Source of the DNA: JBEKHI01 sp050012355
GTDB taxonomy: Bacteria; Actinomycetota; Actinomycetes; Streptosporangiales; Streptosporangiaceae
DNA length: 45,038 nucleotides
Direction of reading: 5' to 3'
Assembly (NCBI GenBank): GCA_050012355.1
Contig: JBEKHI010000011.1
Coordinates: 1-45,038, forward strand
A program made the position numbers and the translations under genes. Positions 15,958 to 24,153 of this stretch are shown piece by piece. Position 1 is the first letter of the stretch; every line of letters starts with the position of its first letter. Under the pieces are notes generated by a model. That model worked only from the letters and a program-made list of their open reading frames with translations. It did not search any database and was not told where the DNA came from.

Positions 15958-18900
15958 GCCGCACCGGCCGCCGCGATGAAGCCCGCCATCGCCTGGATGG
16001 TGCGCACCTGATACAGCTGGTCGAGGGTGATGCCGACGCCGAACTGCTTGCGGACAGCGGTGAAGATGCGGGCGGCGGCCAGCGAGTCACCGCCCAGGTC
16101 GTAGAAGTCCGTGGCGGTACCGATGTCCGCGGCTGGCACTCGCAGTACCGACGCCCACAGCTCGCCGACCTGCCGCCGCAGGCTGTCGGTCTCACCCGCG
16201 AGCGCCGTCACCCCGGCCGTCGCCGCGGGCGCGGTCGCGGGCGGGGCCATGGCGGTCAGCCGGGCCCGGTCGACCTTGCCGTTGCGGGTCAGCGGCAGGC
16301 TGTCGTGCCACACGATCGCGGACGGCGTCATGTAGCTGGGCAGGTGCTCGTGCAGCGCGTGCCGGATCTGGTCGGCGGCGGGCCGCACGTCGCCCGCCGG
16401 GACGAGGTGCGCCACCAGCCGATCCCCCTCGGCGCCAGGCTGACGGACCACCACCGCCTGCTTGACCTCGGCGATCGAGGTCAGCCTGGTTTCCACCTCG
16501 CCGGACTCGATCCGGTAGCCGTTGACCTTGATCTGGAAGTCGCTGCGGCCGAGGATGTCGATGTTCCCGTCCGGCAGGTAGCGGCCGAGGTCGCCGGTCC
16601 GGTACAGCCGCTCGCCCAGCCGCTCGTCGTAGCCGAACCGCGCCGCGGTGCGCGCCTCGTCGGCCCAGTAGCCGCGGGCCAGGCCGACACCGGCGGCGCA
16701 GATCTCCCCGGTCACCCAGTCCGGGGCGTCCAGCCCGCCGGAGTCCAGGATGTAGGCGCGGTTGTTCGCGTTCGGGCGGCCGTAGGGGATCCGCTGGCCC
16801 GCCTGATCGTCGCCGATCGGGTACAGGATGTTCCAGATCGTGGTCTCGGTGGGGCCGCCCAGCGAGACCAGCCGCAGATCCGGCTTGACCCGGCGCAGCA
16901 GCGATGGCAGCGACACCGGGATGCGGTCACCGCTCATCATGACCAGCCGCAGTGCCGCCAGCCGGGTGGCGGCATCGTCCTGGGCCGCCTGCTCGGCGAG
17001 CAGCCGGAGGATGGCTGGCACCGAGTTCCACACGGTGACGCCGAGCCGGTCGCACAGCTCCAGCCAGTGCGCCGGGTCGGCCGCCCGGTCGGCCTCCGGC
17101 ATGACCAGCGCGGCTCCGGCGGTCAGCGCGCCGAAGATGTCGTAGCCGGACAGGTCGAAGTTGAACGCGCTGATCGCCATGAAGCGGTCGGCCGGACCGA
17201 CACTGAACCGGGCATTGCAGTCCGCCGCCACGTTGGCGACGCTGCGGTGGCTGACCATGATCCCCTTGGGCTCGCCGGTGGTGCCCGACGTATACAGCAC
17301 ATAGGCCAGGTCGTCCGGGGTGGCTCCCGGCACCGGCGACCAGTCCCCGGCCGGCACCGGCGAGGTGAGGTCCACGTCGAGCACGCTCAAGGCGCCGTCC
17401 GCCGGTCGCCAGCCGGTGTTCGTCAGCACGCAGCGGACCTTGCCGTCGCCGAGCAGGTGGCGCACCCGCTCGGCCGGCAGTGCGGCGTCCACCGGCAGGT
17501 ACGCGGCACCCGCCATGAGCGCGGCCAGGATGCCGACGACTTGTTCAGGCCCCCGCGTCATGACCAGGCTGACGAGCTCGTCCCGGCTCACGTCCTGGGC
17601 ACGCAGCCAGTCCGCCGCGGCCGCGGCCCGCTGATATAGCTCGCGGTAGCTCAGTGACTGCCCGGTGCTGAGGATCGCGGGCGCGTCCGGCGTGCGCTCC
17701 GCCTGGGCGGCGAACGCGGCGGGCAGCAGATAGTCCGGCACGGCGCCGCTGGTGTCGTTGGCGGCCCGGCGGCGCTCCCGTTGGTCGGCGGGCAGCAGGT
17801 CGAACGTCGTGGCCGCCCACGGCTGGTCACCGGTCAGCCCGTCCAGCAGCCCGGTGTACCCGGTCACCAGGGCCGCGATGAGGCCGTCAGGGAACAGCCC
17901 CGCCACCTCGTCGAACTGCACCACCAGACCGCCGTGCTGTTCGAACGCGAATCCGTTGAGCCAGACCTGCGGGGTCTGGCTGGAGGTGTACACCTCGGGC
18001 CCGAACAACTCCAGCGCCGAGCCGTCGGCGCCGGTGTGCCCGATCGCACTGTTGAACGTGAACGGCATCCGCGCGTCCGCGCCGGGATCGCGCCGGGCCA
18101 GTTCCCGCAGCACCTCGATCCCGGAAAAGTGGCGATGGTCCAGGTCGGTCCGCAGCCGGGCCTGTATCGTGCGCGTCCGCTGCGTGAACGTCGCGCGCCG
18201 GTCGAGGCCGATCTCGATCAGCAGCGTCTCGGAGAAGTTCCCGATGGCGTCGGCGATGCGGGGGTGAATCGGCGGCCGCACCGCGACGGTGGAGGCCAGC
18301 GTGAACCGGTCGCCGGCGCCCCACCGGGCCAGTGTCTCCGCGTACGCGGAGAGCAGCGCTACCGTCGGCGTCACCCCGGCGCTCGCCGCCCGGGCTTTCA
18401 GCGCGGCCCACGCGAGCGGCTCCAGCCGCGCGGCGTGCTGAACGAACCGCGGCCGGGTGATCGCCGACGGGCTGGTGCGCAGCGGCAGCTCGGGATGGGC
18501 CGGCAGGTCGTCGAGGCGGCCGAGCCAGTAGTCGCGGGACCGCTGCGCGGCCACGCTGTCCCGCATCGACGTCAAGGACGTGATGTAGTCCGCGAACGAC
18601 ACCATCTCGCCGTCGGCCGGCTGGCCAGCGTAGCCGCGCCACCATTCGGCGAAGAAGCCGAACATGCTGATGCCGTCCATCACCAGCCCGTCATGGCCCA
18701 CGTGCAGCCGCATCCGGTCGTCGGCGAGCAGCGTGACGTCGGCCGCCAGCATGGGCGCGCGGTCGGTCGGCAAGACCCGGTGCGACCGCTGCTCGCGCAG
18801 CTTCGCGAGCCGGGCTTGCTGGGCGGACGCGGGCTGTCCGCGCAGGTCGAGGCGGCCGATGCCGACCTCCGCGACGGGCTCGGTGACCTGGCGGCCGTCA

Positions 18901-19268
18901 GCGGTGAACCGGGTGCGGAGCATGCCGTGCCGCGCCACCACCGCGCGCAGCGCCGCCTCCAGACGGCCGATGTCCCAGCACCCGTCGATCTCGTGGTAGA
19001 CGTGACTGGCGACGTTCCCCATCTCCACCGAGCCGCCGCGACCGATGAGGTAGCCACGCTGCAGCAAGGTCAGCGGGAAGCCCTCGATCGTCCCGTCCGG
19101 GCCAGCCGCGGTCAGGTGGGCCAGCAAGCCGGCCTTGGCCGCCTTGATCCGGGCGACGAGCTCGGCGTCAACGCGCTGCTGCGGTCCCTGCAGCCGCAGG
19201 TCCTGGCCCGACACGGTGAGCCGCAGCCCGCGCCGCTCCACCTCCCGCAGCACCTCGAGATGGTTCAA
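15954..19268 (-). CDS. NRPS: TubC docking-Cy-A(Cys)-PCP
   Basis: This is an 1104-residue NRPS. Residues 1-50 are a TubC-type N-terminal docking domain. Residues 63-480 are a heterocyclization domain with the Cy motif DxxxxDxxS as D193-GLVM-D198-GI-S201, plus FPLTLLQRGYLIGR and HVYHEID. The A domain follows (YTSGTTGEPKG; FDLSGYDIFG; SLGGPTETTIW). Its pocket reads D-L-Y-N-M-S-L-I-W-K, one change from the classic cysteine code DLYNLSLIWK, so cysteine is the expected substrate. The carrier serine is about 1062 (DLGGDSLAA). No oxidase domain is present, so a thiazoline rather than a thiazole is expected unless another enzyme oxidises it. A TTG start overlapping the preceding stop (TTGA) fits the docking-domain N-terminus. 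It accepts its donor from the fused carrier encoded just upstream. Confidence 0.94.
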   Translation of the reverse strand: MNHLEVLREVERRGLRLTVSGQDLRLQGPQQRVDAELVARIKAAKAGLLAHLTAAGPDGTIEGFPLTLLQRGYLIGRGGSVEMGNVASHVYHEIDGCWDIGRLEAALRAVVARHGMLRTRFTADGRQVTEPVAEVGIGRLDLRGQPASAQQARLAKLREQRSHRVLPTDRAPMLAADVTLLADDRMRLHVGHDGLVMDGISMFGFFAEWWRGYAGQPADGEMVSFADYITSLTSMRDSVAAQRSRDYWLGRLDDLPAHPELPLRTSPSAITRPRFVQHAARLEPLAWAALKARAASAGVTPTVALLSAYAETLARWGAGDRFTLASTVAVRPPIHPRIADAIGNFSETLLIEIGLDRRATFTQRTRTIQARLRTDLDHRHFSGIEVLRELARRDPGADARMPFTFNSAIGHTGADGSALELFGPEVYTSSQTPQVWLNGFAFEQHGGLVVQFDEVAGLFPDGLIAALVTGYTGLLDGLTGDQPWAATTFDLLPADQRERRRAANDTSGAVPDYLLPAAFAAQAERTPDAPAILSTGQSLSYRELYQRAAAAADWLRAQDVSRDELVSLVMTRGPEQVVGILAALMAGAAYLPVDAALPAERVRHLLGDGKVRCVLTNTGWRPADGALSVLDVDLTSPVPAGDWSPVPGATPDDLAYVLYTSGTTGEPKGIMVSHRSVANVAADCNARFSVGPADRFMAISAFNFDLSGYDIFGALTAGAALVMPEADRAADPAHWLELCDRLGVTVWNSVPAILRLLAEQAAQDDAATRLAALRLVMMSGDRIPVSLPSLLRRVKPDLRLVSLGGPTETTIWNILYPIGDDQAGQRIPYGRPNANNRAYILDSGGLDAPDWVTGEICAAGVGLARGYWADEARTAARFGYDERLGERLYRTGDLGRYLPDGNIDILGRSDFQIKVNGYRIESGEVETRLTSIAEVKQAVVVRQPGAEGDRLVAHLVPAGDVRPAADQIRHALHEHLPSYMTPSAIVWHDSLPLTRNGKVDRARLTAMAPPATAPAATAGVTALAGETDSLRRQVGELWASVLRVPAADIGTATDFYDLGGDSLAAARIFTAVRKQFGVGITLDQLYQVRTIQAMAGFIAAAGAA

Positions 19269-21544
19269 GCTATGACCCTTTCTTCGGCCGCCGCGGGAAG
19301 CAGCGCGGCGAGCTGGGCGACGGTGCGGTCGCCGAGCAGGTCGGCCACGGCGACGTCGGCGCCGGTGCCGGCCAGGATCTGGTACTGGATCGCGATCGCC
19401 TGCATGGATTCGGCGCCCAGCGAGACCAGCGTCGCGCCGGCCACCGGCGTGCCGGCCGGCAACTGCAGCGTCTGGCGGACCAGGTCCGCCAGCCAGTCCG
19501 GCTCCGGCGACTCGGCCGCCGGAGACGACGGGGGCTCCGGCGGACCGAAGAAGACTTGCCGGGCCAGGTCCACCGAGCTGCCCGGCGGCATGAGCGTCAC
19601 CTGGTGCGGCCACCGGGAGACTCCGTCATTGAGGCCAAGTGCCTCGCCCAGACGGCCAGCGAACCGCGGCATCACCGGAGCCGCGCACGTGGCGAGCAGC
19701 TTGGCCGCGGCGAGTTCCAGCGCGATCGCGGTGCGGGTCTCGTCGCGCCACTCCGGCAGTCCGTCGACCGTTCCCTCAATCCGGGAGAACCGCAGCGCGT
19801 CCTCGACGATGCCGATCAGCGTCCTGGCGGCCTGGTTGAGCGAGTACCCGTCCTGACCGAGGCTGCCGGCTATCTCGGCGAGCCTGGTCTCCAGCCGCCC
19901 GAGGAACGCCGCGTGCTCCGGTGTCCAGATACCCGCGTCCGGGGCGGTCCCGCCGTAGTGCTTCTCCACCCGGGCGCCGAGATCGTTCAGCCACCGCTGC
20001 CAGGTGCCGATCAGCGTGTCCCGCACGACCTGCTCGTAACCGGACAGCGTGAAGTTCGTGCGCTGCGTCTCCGGCCGGGTGAGCGCCAGGTAGAAGCGGA
20101 CGCCGTCCACGGTGCCCGGCCCGAGGATGTCCGTGCCCCAGATGGCGTGCCGTCGGCTGGTGGAGAACTTGTCGCCGTCCAGCAGGTAGAACTCGTTCAT
20201 GTGGTAGTCGACGTCCGGCGTCCACGACGGGCTGGCGAGCTTGTACAGCGCTGGGCTGAGGATCGAGTGGTAGAAGGTGTTGTCGTAGCCGAGGAAGTGC
20301 ACGATCTTCCAGTCATCCTCCGGGGCGTCGGCGCGCCAGCCAGTCCCCAGCCGGCGACCCAGCGACTCGATGCCGTACAGGAAGCCGAACGCCAGCTCGA
20401 TCCACACCCACATGACCTGGCCGGGCACCGCCTCGGCCTGCTCCGGCGGCGGGAACACTCCCCAGCTGGACGGGTGGGTGAGCGCGACGTCGAACCGTGC
20501 CCGCGCGAAGATCCGGTTCGCGAGTTCGCGCACCCGCACCGGGACGCGCCCGATCTTGTGATGCTCGAGCACGTCGGCCCGCAGCTCGTGCAGCGGCAGC
20601 GTGTACCGGGTGATCGCGGCGGTGCGCGGCGCGGCGCCGGTGGCCGAAGTGGTGGCGACCGGGTCGACCAGGTCCACGCAGAAGTTGGGCTCGCCGCATT
20701 CCTCGCAGATGTTCCCGCCGGTGACCGAGCCGCAGGTGGGGCACCCGCCGGACACGTAGGGTTCGTAGAGGTACTGACCGGTCTCGCCGTCGAACAGGCC
20801 CGGGCCCGAGGCCGGGGCTACCAGTCCGGAACCGGCGATCCGGGCGAAGAATGCCCGCAGCGCCTCCGGGTATCGCTCGTCCCGGCTGGTGTGCACCACC
20901 TGGTCGGGCTCGATGTCCATGAGCGTCAGCGCCCGCGCGATCTCGTCGGCGTAGTGCGCGGCGACCTCGGCGGGCGCCCGCCCCTCCCGGCGCGCGCATT
21001 CGGCCACATAGCTCTGGTGATCGTCAGTGGCGGCCAGGTGCCATACCGCCCGGCCGTTCATCCGCTGAAACCGGACGAACACGTCGGTGCCCAGGTACGG
21101 GCCGGAGAGGTGGCCGATGTGCAGGCCACCGTTCGGCGTCGGCGGCGTGGAGAACGCGAAGATCGGCCGGTCGGCGAAGCGCCGGCGGTCGTCACGGGTC
21201 GCCAGCCGTGCCGCCCGCGGGGCGTCCCGCCAGTAGAACGTCGCGAAGATCAGGTCTTCGGGGCCGGGGTTGTCGAGGTAGTGGGTCTCGAACGGCTCGA
21301 ACTGGATCACCATGCCCGGCGACACCGGGGTCCGCTTAGCGTCCACGATCAGGTCGCTGTGCCCGGACACGATCACGAACGTCTCGGTCTCGTCGTGCTG
21401 ATGCGGATCGGAATGCCGGCCCGCGGAAACCCTCCCCCAGGCCGCGCCCACTCCCAGCGACTCGACCGCGGCCATGTCGATCTCGCCGAGGTCGATGCCG
21501 AACGAACGGTGCAGCGAGCCCGCGTCATACGTACTGACGATCAT
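19265..21544 (-). CDS. hydrazine synthetase: cupin-MetRS-like-carrier protein fusion (Spb40-like)
   Basis: This is a 759-residue three-part protein. Residues 1-110 form a cupin with metal ligands H48, H50, E54 and H88 (DPHQHDETETF; FETHYLD). Residues 125-650 are class I MetRS-like, with LHIGH (141-145), a four-Cys zinc knuckle (C268, C271, C280, C283) and KFSTSR (459-464) in place of KMSKS. A Pro-rich linker leads to a carrier domain (685-750) with Ser713 in SLGAESMQ. Cupin-MetRS fusions such as Spb40 and PyrN join an N-hydroxylated amino acid to an amino acid to make an N-N bond; with Spb40 these are N6-hydroxylysine and glycine. The carrier fusion is unusual and makes the protein look like an NRPS loading module. 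The start is ATG at 21544 with AAGGAG six bases upstream, overlapping the oxidase gene by 20 bases. Confidence 0.9.
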   Translation of the reverse strand: MIVSTYDAGSLHRSFGIDLGEIDMAAVESLGVGAAWGRVSAGRHSDPHQHDETETFVIVSGHSDLIVDAKRTPVSPGMVIQFEPFETHYLDNPGPEDLIFATFYWRDAPRAARLATRDDRRRFADRPIFAFSTPPTPNGGLHIGHLSGPYLGTDVFVRFQRMNGRAVWHLAATDDHQSYVAECARREGRAPAEVAAHYADEIARALTLMDIEPDQVVHTSRDERYPEALRAFFARIAGSGLVAPASGPGLFDGETGQYLYEPYVSGGCPTCGSVTGGNICEECGEPNFCVDLVDPVATTSATGAAPRTAAITRYTLPLHELRADVLEHHKIGRVPVRVRELANRIFARARFDVALTHPSSWGVFPPPEQAEAVPGQVMWVWIELAFGFLYGIESLGRRLGTGWRADAPEDDWKIVHFLGYDNTFYHSILSPALYKLASPSWTPDVDYHMNEFYLLDGDKFSTSRRHAIWGTDILGPGTVDGVRFYLALTRPETQRTNFTLSGYEQVVRDTLIGTWQRWLNDLGARVEKHYGGTAPDAGIWTPEHAAFLGRLETRLAEIAGSLGQDGYSLNQAARTLIGIVEDALRFSRIEGTVDGLPEWRDETRTAIALELAAAKLLATCAAPVMPRFAGRLGEALGLNDGVSRWPHQVTLMPPGSSVDLARQVFFGPPEPPSSPAAESPEPDWLADLVRQTLQLPAGTPVAGATLVSLGAESMQAIAIQYQILAGTGADVAVADLLGDRTVAQLAALLPAAAEERVIA

Positions 21545-22595
21545 CTGCGACTCCTTCACTCTGGTGGGCAAGCAGGTCGATGGCCTCGGCCGCGATCGCC
21601 GGGCCAAGCCGGTATCCGGAACCGCTTGCCGCCCCGGCGAAAACGATCCGGCCAGCCTGGTCCAGCGCCCGCACGACCGGTTCACCATCCGGGCTGTACG
21701 CGTCGCAGAACAGCTGGCCGCCCCGGCAGGCGCCGGCCAGCTCCGGCGAGTAGCGCCGCAGGCAATCTCGGGCCGCGCTGAGTTGCGCCGCGGTCAGCCC
21801 GGCCTCCGGCGTGTCCGGATCGACGTCCCATTCGCGGCAGGAATAGCTGAACAGCCAGTGTCCGCGGTGGACGAGCGGCAGCAGGAACGCGTCGTCGGAG
21901 TCGAACAGGATCACCTGATCGGCGGCGGTCGGCCGACGCGCGATGTGCAGCGCGACGATCCGCTTCACCCGCATTCCGAGCGGGGCGACGAGGTCCCGCC
22001 ACGCTGGGGCGGCCAGCCACGGCCCCGGGCAGAGAATCACCGCGCCGACGTCCAGCTGGACGCCCGTCCCGCAGTGCACCGTGACCGAGTGCTCGCCCGG
22101 CACCAGCCCGGTGACCGTCACGCCCTCCAGCACATCGACCCGCGGCCGGAGCTGCAGCGCGAGCGCCTGGGTCAGCCGGTGCACGTCGCAGTAGTGGCTG
22201 CCAGCGATGTGCCATACGCCCAGGCCAGGCGGAACCGATACGGCCGCGGCGGCGAGTCCGGCTGCCCGTTCCGGTGCTGCCTGCGGCAGGTAGTGTCCGA
22301 GCACCCCGGAGTCAGCCACGACGGTGGCACCGACCGGGTAGATCGGCATCCCCGGATGCTCGCGGGCCAGGTCCGTGTAGTAGCTGTGGCTATAGCCGGA
22401 CATGCGCCGGGTCCGCGCACTGGCGCCGCGCAGCAAGTGCAGCCCGGCCGACCGTCGGCTGGCGCCGGCCCCGACCGCGTCCCGGTCGAGCAGCGTGACC
22501 GGCGTGCCGGGGCGGCGGGTGGCGACTTCGCGGGCGGCCAGGCAGCCGATGATCCCGGCCCCCACGACGGCGATCGCCGACTCTGCCGTCCCCAT
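21525..22595 (-). CDS. FAD-dependent amine/amino-acid oxidase (DAO family, Spb39-like)
   Basis: This 356-residue D-amino-acid oxidase/glycine oxidase-fold flavoprotein has the dinucleotide motif VGAGIIGCLAAREV at the N-terminus and the C-terminal FAD-contacting GSGYRLGPAIAAEAIDLL. Sitting between an amino acid N-hydroxylase and a cupin-MetRS protein, it matches Spb39. Spb39 oxidises N6-(carboxymethylamino)lysine so that hydrazinoacetic acid is released together with 2-aminoadipate semialdehyde. The ATG has GGAGAG just upstream (about 22600). The start lies inside the N-hydroxylase reading frame, whose open frame continues through about 420 bases of this gene. Function rests on context plus family; other DAO reactions remain possible. 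Confidence 0.88.
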   Translation of the reverse strand: MGTAESAIAVVGAGIIGCLAAREVATRRPGTPVTLLDRDAVGAGASRRSAGLHLLRGASARTRRMSGYSHSYYTDLAREHPGMPIYPVGATVVADSGVLGHYLPQAAPERAAGLAAAAVSVPPGLGVWHIAGSHYCDVHRLTQALALQLRPRVDVLEGVTVTGLVPGEHSVTVHCGTGVQLDVGAVILCPGPWLAAPAWRDLVAPLGMRVKRIVALHIARRPTAADQVILFDSDDAFLLPLVHRGHWLFSYSCREWDVDPDTPEAGLTAAQLSAARDCLRRYSPELAGACRGGQLFCDAYSPDGEPVVRALDQAGRIVFAGAASGSGYRLGPAIAAEAIDLLAHQSEGVADDRQYV

Positions 22596-23914
22596 AAACT
22601 CTCCACGATCTCGTCATCGGCGGGCCTGGCCGCCCACTCGATGAATGAGTTCAGGTGATGTTCGGAGCTGACTCCGCGCAGCCGGTCAAGAATCCGCTGG
22701 CTGCGCCATGCATTCAGGCTGAGGTTCAGATCGGCTAGGCCGCGCTGCCCGCGAGCGGCATTCTGGACAAAGATGTTGCGGTCTTCGGGACCGTCCCACT
22801 GGATGGCGAAGCTGTTGTCGATCTTGAACTCGTCGCCCTCGCGCTCCAGCCGCGCCTTGATCGGTTCCAGGAAATCCATCGGTGCCGGGACGAAGCCCGT
22901 GGCCCAGATCACCACGTCTAGTTCGGTGCTCTCGGCCGCGTCCGGATGATCATTATTCGCCAGCGTGAGATGCCACGCTCCGCTGGTCACGGGCGCGACC
23001 TGAGTCACTTGGCGGTTGGGGTAGAGCGTGACCAGGCCGGCATTACCATTAATGAAACGTTGTGTGTATATCTGCTGGTAGATGCACCTAAGTGTGGATT
23101 CGGAGATGCCGTCGCTAGTGAGCATGTTGCGGGCATTGAATGCTTTGCGGGTCACCGCGTCCAGGCTCGCGAAATAATCTGAGTAGCTCGGTAGGTAATA
23201 GTCGTTTGTGAACGGCGAGTCGTCCAGCGGGAAATAGTTGGGGCGCCGGGATATCCAGACCACTTGCCGTGGTGTATCCGCGCCGTTGCGAGATATGAGG
23301 TCGAGGAACGCCTCGGCACCCGACTGGCCGCCCCCGACAACGCCGACGCGCAGGCCACCCAGGTTGCGTGCCTGGCTGAGGAAATCGTTTACGTGGAATT
23401 GGCGGTCGCCAAGGTACGGGAAAGCCTGCGATGGTACCCGAGGCTGGACCCCGACCCCGATCACGATATTGTCGGCCGTTACCGTGGCGCTGGGAAGGTG
23501 GACATGAAATACGTCCGAATACTCGACAGAGAGCACTTCCTGGCCGAACACGATGTTCTCGTTCTTGCGGGACGCCCACTCCATGTAGTTACGGAATTCC
23601 TGCCGCGGAACCGCATCGAACTGCGCGTTGATGTAGTGATATAGGCGACCGGACTCGTGCAGGTAGGAGAGGAATGAATACTCGCTGGCTGGCTGGGCCA
23701 GGCTGACGAGGTCCTTGAGCATCGAGACCTGGATGGTGGTGTGCGGTATCTGCTGACCGTCATGCCATCCGAAGCGCTCCTTCTTATCCACGAAGAGGTT
23801 AGTGATCTCTGCATGGCGATGCATCAGGGCGGCGAGGCTCAGGTTTGCCGGCCCCACGCCGATGCCGACGCAGCGATGATGTCGCGCTGGATCGATCCCC
23901 GCTCCCTTTACCAA
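22172..23914 (-). CDS. FAD/NADPH-dependent lysine/ornithine N-monooxygenase (Spb38-like)
   Basis: This flavin N-monooxygenase belongs to the IucD/SidA/PvdA family. The FAD motif is GIGVGPANLSLAAL (17-30), the NADPH motif VGVVGGGQSGAEAF (190-203), and WATGFVP lies near 337-343. Family proteins are about 430-440 residues and the homologous part ends near residue 440 (position 22595), but no stop codon follows. The frame stays open to 22172, adding about 140 residues that look like an Arg/Ser/Pro-rich shadow of the oxidase gene. The N-terminus is a TTG at 23914, preceded by AAAGG. Next to the oxidase and hydrazine synthetase it should hydroxylate the side-chain amine of lysine (or ornithine). 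By eye it is AT-richer than the rest of the operon. It is the first gene of the operon. Confidence 0.9.
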   Translation of the reverse strand: MVKGAGIDPARHHRCVGIGVGPANLSLAALMHRHAEITNLFVDKKERFGWHDGQQIPHTTIQVSMLKDLVSLAQPASEYSFLSYLHESGRLYHYINAQFDAVPRQEFRNYMEWASRKNENIVFGQEVLSVEYSDVFHVHLPSATVTADNIVIGVGVQPRVPSQAFPYLGDRQFHVNDFLSQARNLGGLRVGVVGGGQSGAEAFLDLISRNGADTPRQVVWISRRPNYFPLDDSPFTNDYYLPSYSDYFASLDAVTRKAFNARNMLTSDGISESTLRCIYQQIYTQRFINGNAGLVTLYPNRQVTQVAPVTSGAWHLTLANNDHPDAAESTELDVVIWATGFVPAPMDFLEPIKARLEREGDEFKIDNSFAIQWDGPEDRNIFVQNAARGQRGLADLNLSLNAWRSQRILDRLRGVSSEHHLNSFIEWAARPADDEIVESLWGRQSRRSPSWGPGSSAAWPPAKSPPAAPARRSRCSTGTRSGPAPADGRPGCTCCAAPVRGPGACPAIATATTRTWPASIRGCRSTRSVPPSWLTPGCSDTTCRRQHRNGQPDSPPRPYRFRLAWAYGTSLAATTATCTG

Positions 23915-24153
23915 GACGTTTAACCTTTCTTCGAAGGCGATAGAAAAGTTCTCCGCTGATGCTGGGCAGGTCCCATGCCCGTTACAGAAATTGCATCAGC
24001 GTCCAACGAATCGGCCTATGTCATTGGTGAATCATTCCTTTATCTGGCTAATGTAGCCATCCCGTAGAATTCCGTTCCGATGCTGTCGGCCGACCGGCAT
24101 CTATATGCACAAAGACTCACATGGCGCTTAAAGGGTGTCAAGGTTAGTCTTGT
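23915..24153 (+). promoter_or_regulatory. divergent intergenic region / leader of the hydrazine-NRPS operon
   Basis: These 239 non-coding, relatively AT-rich bases separate the minus-strand cluster operon from the plus-strand DUF6788 gene and must hold the promoter(s) for the operon. A 9-base inverted repeat, CGCTGATGC (23954-23962) with GCATCAGCG (23993-24001), encloses a smaller repeat GGGCA/TGCCC (23964-23968 and 23976-23980), giving a nested stem-loop in the operon leader. I see a TTGACA on the minus strand at 24141-24136 but no good -10 at standard spacing, so the promoter is not assigned. Confidence 0.5.

Noticed and set aside
17781..21781. Very long plus-strand open frames opposite the hydrazine synthetase and cysteine NRPS
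   Set aside because: They mirror minus-strand genes with clear domains, are Arg/Pro/Gly-rich, show no family motif, and are expected in high-GC DNA.
22172..22700. Programmed frameshift joining the N-hydroxylase and oxidase into one protein
   Set aside because: The frames differ by -1, but I see no canonical slippery heptamer at the junction and the oxidase has its own GGAGAG ribosome site and ATG.
19265..23914. Housekeeping methionyl-tRNA synthetase and a plain hydroxamate siderophore operon
   Set aside because: The MetRS-like part is fused to a cupin and a carrier, and coupled to an N-hydroxylase and DAO oxidase. That set matches hydrazine formation better than protein synthesis or a hydroxamate siderophore, although a metal-binding role for the product is not excluded.
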